From CAYMPW01 sp964558505 (GTDB lineage: Archaea > Thermoplasmatota > Thermoplasmata > Methanomassiliicoccales > Methanomethylophilaceae), in the NCBI GenBank assembly GCA_964558505.1, contig CAZLEI010000007.1:1-52685 (forward strand): 52,685 bases of DNA. The letters are read 5' to 3'. The stretch's first letter is position 1, and every line of letters starts with the position of its first letter. This document shows, piece by piece, positions 49,290-52,685 of this stretch. A program made the position numbers and the translations under genes. The notes beneath the pieces were generated by a model. That model was not told the origin of the DNA and made no database searches. It saw only the letters and a list, made by a program, of their open reading frames with translations.

Positions 49290-52200
49290 GTGTATTTAAA
49301 GCAGATAGAGATGGAGAACTTCAAATCGTTCGGCGGCAAGCTGACGATCCCCCTGATGGAAGGGTACATGGCAGTCACTGGACCGAATGGGTCCGGGAAA
49401 TCGAACATCACAGATGCCATCCTGTTCGTCCTCGGGCCGAAGAGCTCCAAGGCCATCAGGGCGGGTAAGCTCACCGATCTGATCTTCGACGGCGGGAAGT
49501 CCAAGAACAAGGCGGAGTTCACCAGGGTGTCCCTGGTGTTCGAAAACTCCGACCGGATGATCCCATGGGATTCGGACCTGGTCAAGCTCACGCGTCACGT
49601 CAAGGTGTCGCCGAGCAACAGCGACGACTACAGCTCTTATTTCTATGTCAACGACCGCAAGTCGTCCATGACGGAATTCGACAGCCTGCTCACCAGGGCG
49701 AGGATATCGGCCGAAGGGTACAACATGGTGCAGCAGGGGGATGTCACGCGCATCGTCCAGATGGGCAATCTGGACAGGAGGCGCGTGGTGGACGGCATTT
49801 CCGGCATCGCCAGCTATGATGCGGACATATCCAAGGCCCAGGGCGAGAAACAGGAGGCCCAGGTGAACCTCGAGCGCATCGGCATCGTCATGGCCGAACT
49901 CGAGAAGCAGCTCGCTCAGCTCGAGAAGGACATGGAGTCCGCCAAGAAGTACCTGGCGGCCCAGGGTCAGCTGGACATCGCCCGCGCCCAGCTGACGCTG
50001 AGGCAGTTGGAGATGGCCAGGGAGTCCAGCAGCTACACCCGGGAGCAGCTTGCGATCCAGGAGCAGCAGATAAACGACCTCCGTGCGGAGAAGGACCGTC
50101 TGAAAAAGGTCCTAATCGGCCTGGAGGACGACATCCTCTCCAAGGAGGCGGAGATCGAGGCCAAGATAGGCCCCGAATACCGTTCCATCAAGGACAACAT
50201 AGAGGAGGTCAAGGTCAGGATCGCCACATTCAGGGACCGTGCGGAGCGCGCGTCGGACGACAACGATAACGAGCGCGAGTACGCGTCCGGATTCGAAGAA
50301 TCACTCAACGAGAACGAGGCCGCGCTCCAGGCATGCATAGCCGAGATATCCGATGCGGAATCGAGGCTCATCGCGGTCAGGGAGAAACTGGATGCGGCCA
50401 AGGCCGAGGACGCCGAGATCAGCCAGGAGATGAGCAGCAGGGGCGGGGAGCATACCGCGCTCCAGATGCGCCTGGAGGAGCTGGAACGCCAGGTGGATGA
50501 GAGCGAGAAGGTGGAGCACGATTCCCAGGTCCGTTCATCCAAGGCGATAGCTGCCGCCGAAGAGGCGGCCAGGGTGCTGGCCGTCACCGAGGAGCAGGCA
50601 CAGTCCGCCGGTTTCGAGATAAAGGACGCCGAATGGAACCTGCAGCAGGTGAAGGCCGAGTCCGGACCTGCAGGCGACCTCGGGGCGTTCAGCAAGAAGA
50701 TAATGGAGCTGAAGGCCAAGGAATCATCGCTCGAGAGGCAGAAAGGTGATCTGGACAGCGCCGTTCGCAGGCTGTCGGGGGATTACAACGCGCTCCTCGC
50801 CGAGAAGAAGGTCTCCGACAGGACCAACAGCGGGTCGACGGCGGTCGCCGCGGTGCTGGCGCTCAGGGACAAGGGCGCGATGAAGGGAGTGCACGGGACC
50901 CTCCAGGAGCTCGCCACGGTGGACCCGGAATTCGAGACAGCACTGTCGGTCGCAGCCGGATCCAAGATGCAGGCGGTCGTGGTCGACGACGATGACGTGG
51001 CCGCCGAGGGCATAAGCTTCCTCAAGAGGGAGAGGCTCGGCAGGGTGACGTTCCTGCCGATGACGAAGATGATGGGCGGCAAGCCCAGGGCGAAGGCCAT
51101 CATGGTCATGAAGGAGACCCGCGGCTATGCGATGGACCTCATCGATTACGACCAGAGGTACAAGGACGTGTTCTGGTTCGCATTGGGGGACACCCTTGTC
51201 GTGGACAACCTGTCCGATGCCCGCCGCATCATGGGCGGGGTCAGGATCGTGACGAAGGCAGGCGAGCTCATCGAGGCATCGGGGGCGATGGTCGGAGGGA
51301 CGATCAACACCCAGCACCTTCTGAAATTCGGTCCTGCATCGGAATCCAAGTTGGACAGCGTAGCATCGGAGCTCAGGGCGGCCAACTCCGCCATGGAAAC
51401 CCTGGACGGGGAGCTCCGGGACATAAGGAACGCGATCCGCGATGCGGACAATCAGCTCCGTGCGGCATCCGTGGGTTCCGCCGGCATCCAGGAGAAGATC
51501 GGCAGGCTCGAGGGCCAGATCAAACAGCTCAAGGAGACACGCGAACGTGCGGTCAACGCCCTGGACGAGAAGCGCAAGCTGAGGGATGCTGCCGACAAGG
51601 AGCTCAGGGAATCCGCCGCAGCATCGGAGAGGTCCGCCGCCGGGCTCAAGGAGCTCAGGGACGAGCGCACATCCATCAGGGACCGCATTTCGGAGATCGC
51701 TCCCGCAGGCATGCAGGAGAGGATCGGGAAGGTCAGGCAGGCAGTTTACGATTACACAGGGGAATCGTCCCAACTCGTGGACCAGGTATCCTCCCTCAAG
51801 GCCGAGAGGAAGGGCATAGAGGCCGAGGGATCGTCGATAAAGCAGCAGTTGGAATCCGTCAGGAAGAAGATCGAGACCAACGACGGCATCATCGCCGATT
51901 CGGAGAAGTCCGCAGAGGATACGCAGCTCGAGCTAGATGCCCTGAGGATCATCGAGAGGGACATGGAGGGAAGCATCAAAGGCCTCAGGGACGAGAGGGA
52001 CGGCCTGCTCCAGAGGAAGTACTCCACGGAGGGCGACAGGGCGCGCGCATCCGAGAACATCGAGACCAAAGTGGGGTTCAAAGCATCCTTGGAAGCGTCC
52101 CTGGCCATCAACGATGCCAAGGTGGAGGAGCTGGAGGCCGAGGCCATGCAGATAACCATCGAGGTGCCGGAGCCGCTGCCGTCCGAGGACGAGCTCAGGC

Positions 52201-52685
52201 GCACGGTCCGCGCATGCGAGAGCACCCTCTCCAGGATAGGCAACGTCAACCTCCGCGCCATCGACGATTACAACGAGCGCAAGACAAGGTACGACGGCCT
52301 GACCGCGGATGTGGACAGGCTCAACGTCCAGATCAAAGAGCTGGACCAGCTCACGGACTCCCTCAGCGGGCAGAAGAGAGGGCTGTTCATGAAGTCCTAT
52401 GATGCCATAAACGCCAATTTCAAGGAGATCTACTCGGAGCTGTCCGGCGGCGGGGAGGCGTACATGCACCTGGAGTACGAGGACGACCCATTCGTGGGCG
52501 GCCTCATGATAAACGCCAAACCGAGGAACGGCAAGCTGCTCAGGTTGGAATCCCTCTCCGGAGGGGAGAAGTCCCTGACCGCCCTGGCATTCATATTCGC
52601 GATCCAGAAGCACCAGCCGTCCCCGTTCTACGTTCTGGACGAGGTGGACATGTTCCTGGACGCCGTCAACGCGGAGATGGTGGCC
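49290..52685 (+). CDS. smc: Chromosome segregation protein SMC (3' end outside window)
   Basis: 1132 codons visible, ~50 short of the usual length. Walker A VTGPNGSGKSNITD near residue 35; two long coiled-coil arms rich in Glu/Lys/Leu; a hinge around residues ~520-680 (KGVHGTLQELATVDPEFETA to IEASGAMVGGTINTQH); the C-terminal ABC signature ESLSGGEKSLTALAF and Walker B YVLDEVDMFLD at the very end. ATPase core of the chromosome-organising complex. Start GTG 49290, with GAGGGGTG 5 nt upstream; the following Tyr-Leu-Lys-Gln-Ile-Glu matches archaeal SMC N-termini. ScpA/ScpB would be expected downstream. Confidence 0.96.
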   Translation, partial: MYLKQIEMENFKSFGGKLTIPLMEGYMAVTGPNGSGKSNITDAILFVLGPKSSKAIRAGKLTDLIFDGGKSKNKAEFTRVSLVFENSDRMIPWDSDLVKLTRHVKVSPSNSDDYSSYFYVNDRKSSMTEFDSLLTRARISAEGYNMVQQGDVTRIVQMGNLDRRRVVDGISGIASYDADISKAQGEKQEAQVNLERIGIVMAELEKQLAQLEKDMESAKKYLAAQGQLDIARAQLTLRQLEMARESSSYTREQLAIQEQQINDLRAEKDRLKKVLIGLEDDILSKEAEIEAKIGPEYRSIKDNIEEVKVRIATFRDRAERASDDNDNEREYASGFEESLNENEAALQACIAEISDAESRLIAVREKLDAAKAEDAEISQEMSSRGGEHTALQMRLEELERQVDESEKVEHDSQVRSSKAIAAAEEAARVLAVTEEQAQSAGFEIKDAEWNLQQVKAESGPAGDLGAFSKKIMELKAKESSLERQKGDLDSAVRRLSGDYNALLAEKKVSDRTNSGSTAVAAVLALRDKGAMKGVHGTLQELATVDPEFETALSVAAGSKMQAVVVDDDDVAAEGISFLKRERLGRVTFLPMTKMMGGKPRAKAIMVMKETRGYAMDLIDYDQRYKDVFWFALGDTLVVDNLSDARRIMGGVRIVTKAGELIEASGAMVGGTINTQHLLKFGPASESKLDSVASELRAANSAMETLDGELRDIRNAIRDADNQLRAASVGSAGIQEKIGRLEGQIKQLKETRERAVNALDEKRKLRDAADKELRESAAASERSAAGLKELRDERTSIRDRISEIAPAGMQERIGKVRQAVYDYTGESSQLVDQVSSLKAERKGIEAEGSSIKQQLESVRKKIETNDGIIADSEKSAEDTQLELDALRIIERDMEGSIKGLRDERDGLLQRKYSTEGDRARASENIETKVGFKASLEASLAINDAKVEELEAEAMQITIEVPEPLPSEDELRRTVRACESTLSRIGNVNLRAIDDYNERKTRYDGLTADVDRLNVQIKELDQLTDSLSGQKRGLFMKSYDAINANFKEIYSELSGGGEAYMHLEYEDDPFVGGLMINAKPRNGKLLRLESLSGGEKSLTALAFIFAIQKHQPSPFYVLDEVDMFLDAVNAEMVA

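Overview
The window looks like a draft or metagenome-assembled piece (two runs of exactly 100 N) of a methanogenic archaeon of the order Methanomassiliicoccales (Thermoplasmata). Three things point there: methanogenesis marker protein 11, an Fpo-like complex with no FpoF or FpoO gene next to it, and a corrinoid protein/UroD-family methyltransferase pair of the methylotrophic type. The rest is archaeal: PCNA, TFS, Taw2, Nob1, CDP-archaeol synthase, geranylgeranyl reductases, type III RuBisCO, and TATA boxes about 25 bp upstream of many start codons (leaderless transcripts). No tRNA, rRNA, CRISPR array, IS element or phage gene was recognised. Genes are dense and translationally coupled (ATGA, GTGA, TGATG junctions), and no gene-free stretch exceeds 300 bp.

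Layout. 1-1810: an MFS transporter and a second mmp11 copy, each broken by the first assembly gap, falsely read as one ORF. 1837-3887 (minus): nadC and a beta-CASP ribonuclease. 4135-6878: two membrane proteins of unknown function; the first carries a 15-bp tandem repeat in which the assembly broke. 6952-12618: TFS, PCNA, split transketolase, transaldolase, a geranylgeranyl-reductase-like flavoprotein and Taw2. 12619-14133 (minus): a cysteine-rich protein of unknown function. 14213-14746: a free-standing RNase III domain. 14787-19292: ribose-1,5-bisphosphate isomerase, type III RuBisCO, AMP phosphorylase and a polysaccharide-deacetylase-like protein. 19335-24342: folD, kptA, mmp11, uppS and a B12-binding radical SAM protein. 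24384-25193 (minus): proC. 25309-35677: fpoABCDHIJ1J2KLMN. 35816-37881: prenyl diphosphate synthase and a second geranylgeranyl-reductase-like protein. 37925-39457: MscS-type channel. 39473-40307 (minus): Nob1-like nuclease and a small cysteine-containing protein. 40557-44671: corrinoid protein, UroD-family methyltransferase, small zinc protein, hydantoinase/oxoprolinase-type ASKHA protein. 44666-46576 (minus): a sensor protein. 46772-49170: carS, pyrE, type 4 uracil-DNA glycosylase, HAD phosphatase. 49290-end: smc, cut by the window edge.

How the genes fit together. AMP phosphorylase, the isomerase and RuBisCO make the complete archaeal route AMP -> ribose-1,5-bisphosphate -> RuBP -> 2 x 3-phosphoglycerate; transketolase and transaldolase nearby interconvert sugar phosphates and can supply pentoses. 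The prenyl synthases, reductases and CarS supply archaeal lipids. The Fpo-like complex is the energy-conserving proton pump; its FpoI is double length with four [4Fe-4S] motifs, which may bear on how electrons enter a complex without FpoF. The most promising undescribed unit is 39981-46576: a corrinoid protein, a zinc-site methyltransferase, a small zinc protein, an ASKHA protein and a GAF/PAS sensor, arranged around a 250-bp AT-rich promoter packed with inverted and direct repeats, with no substrate-specific methyltransferase beside it.
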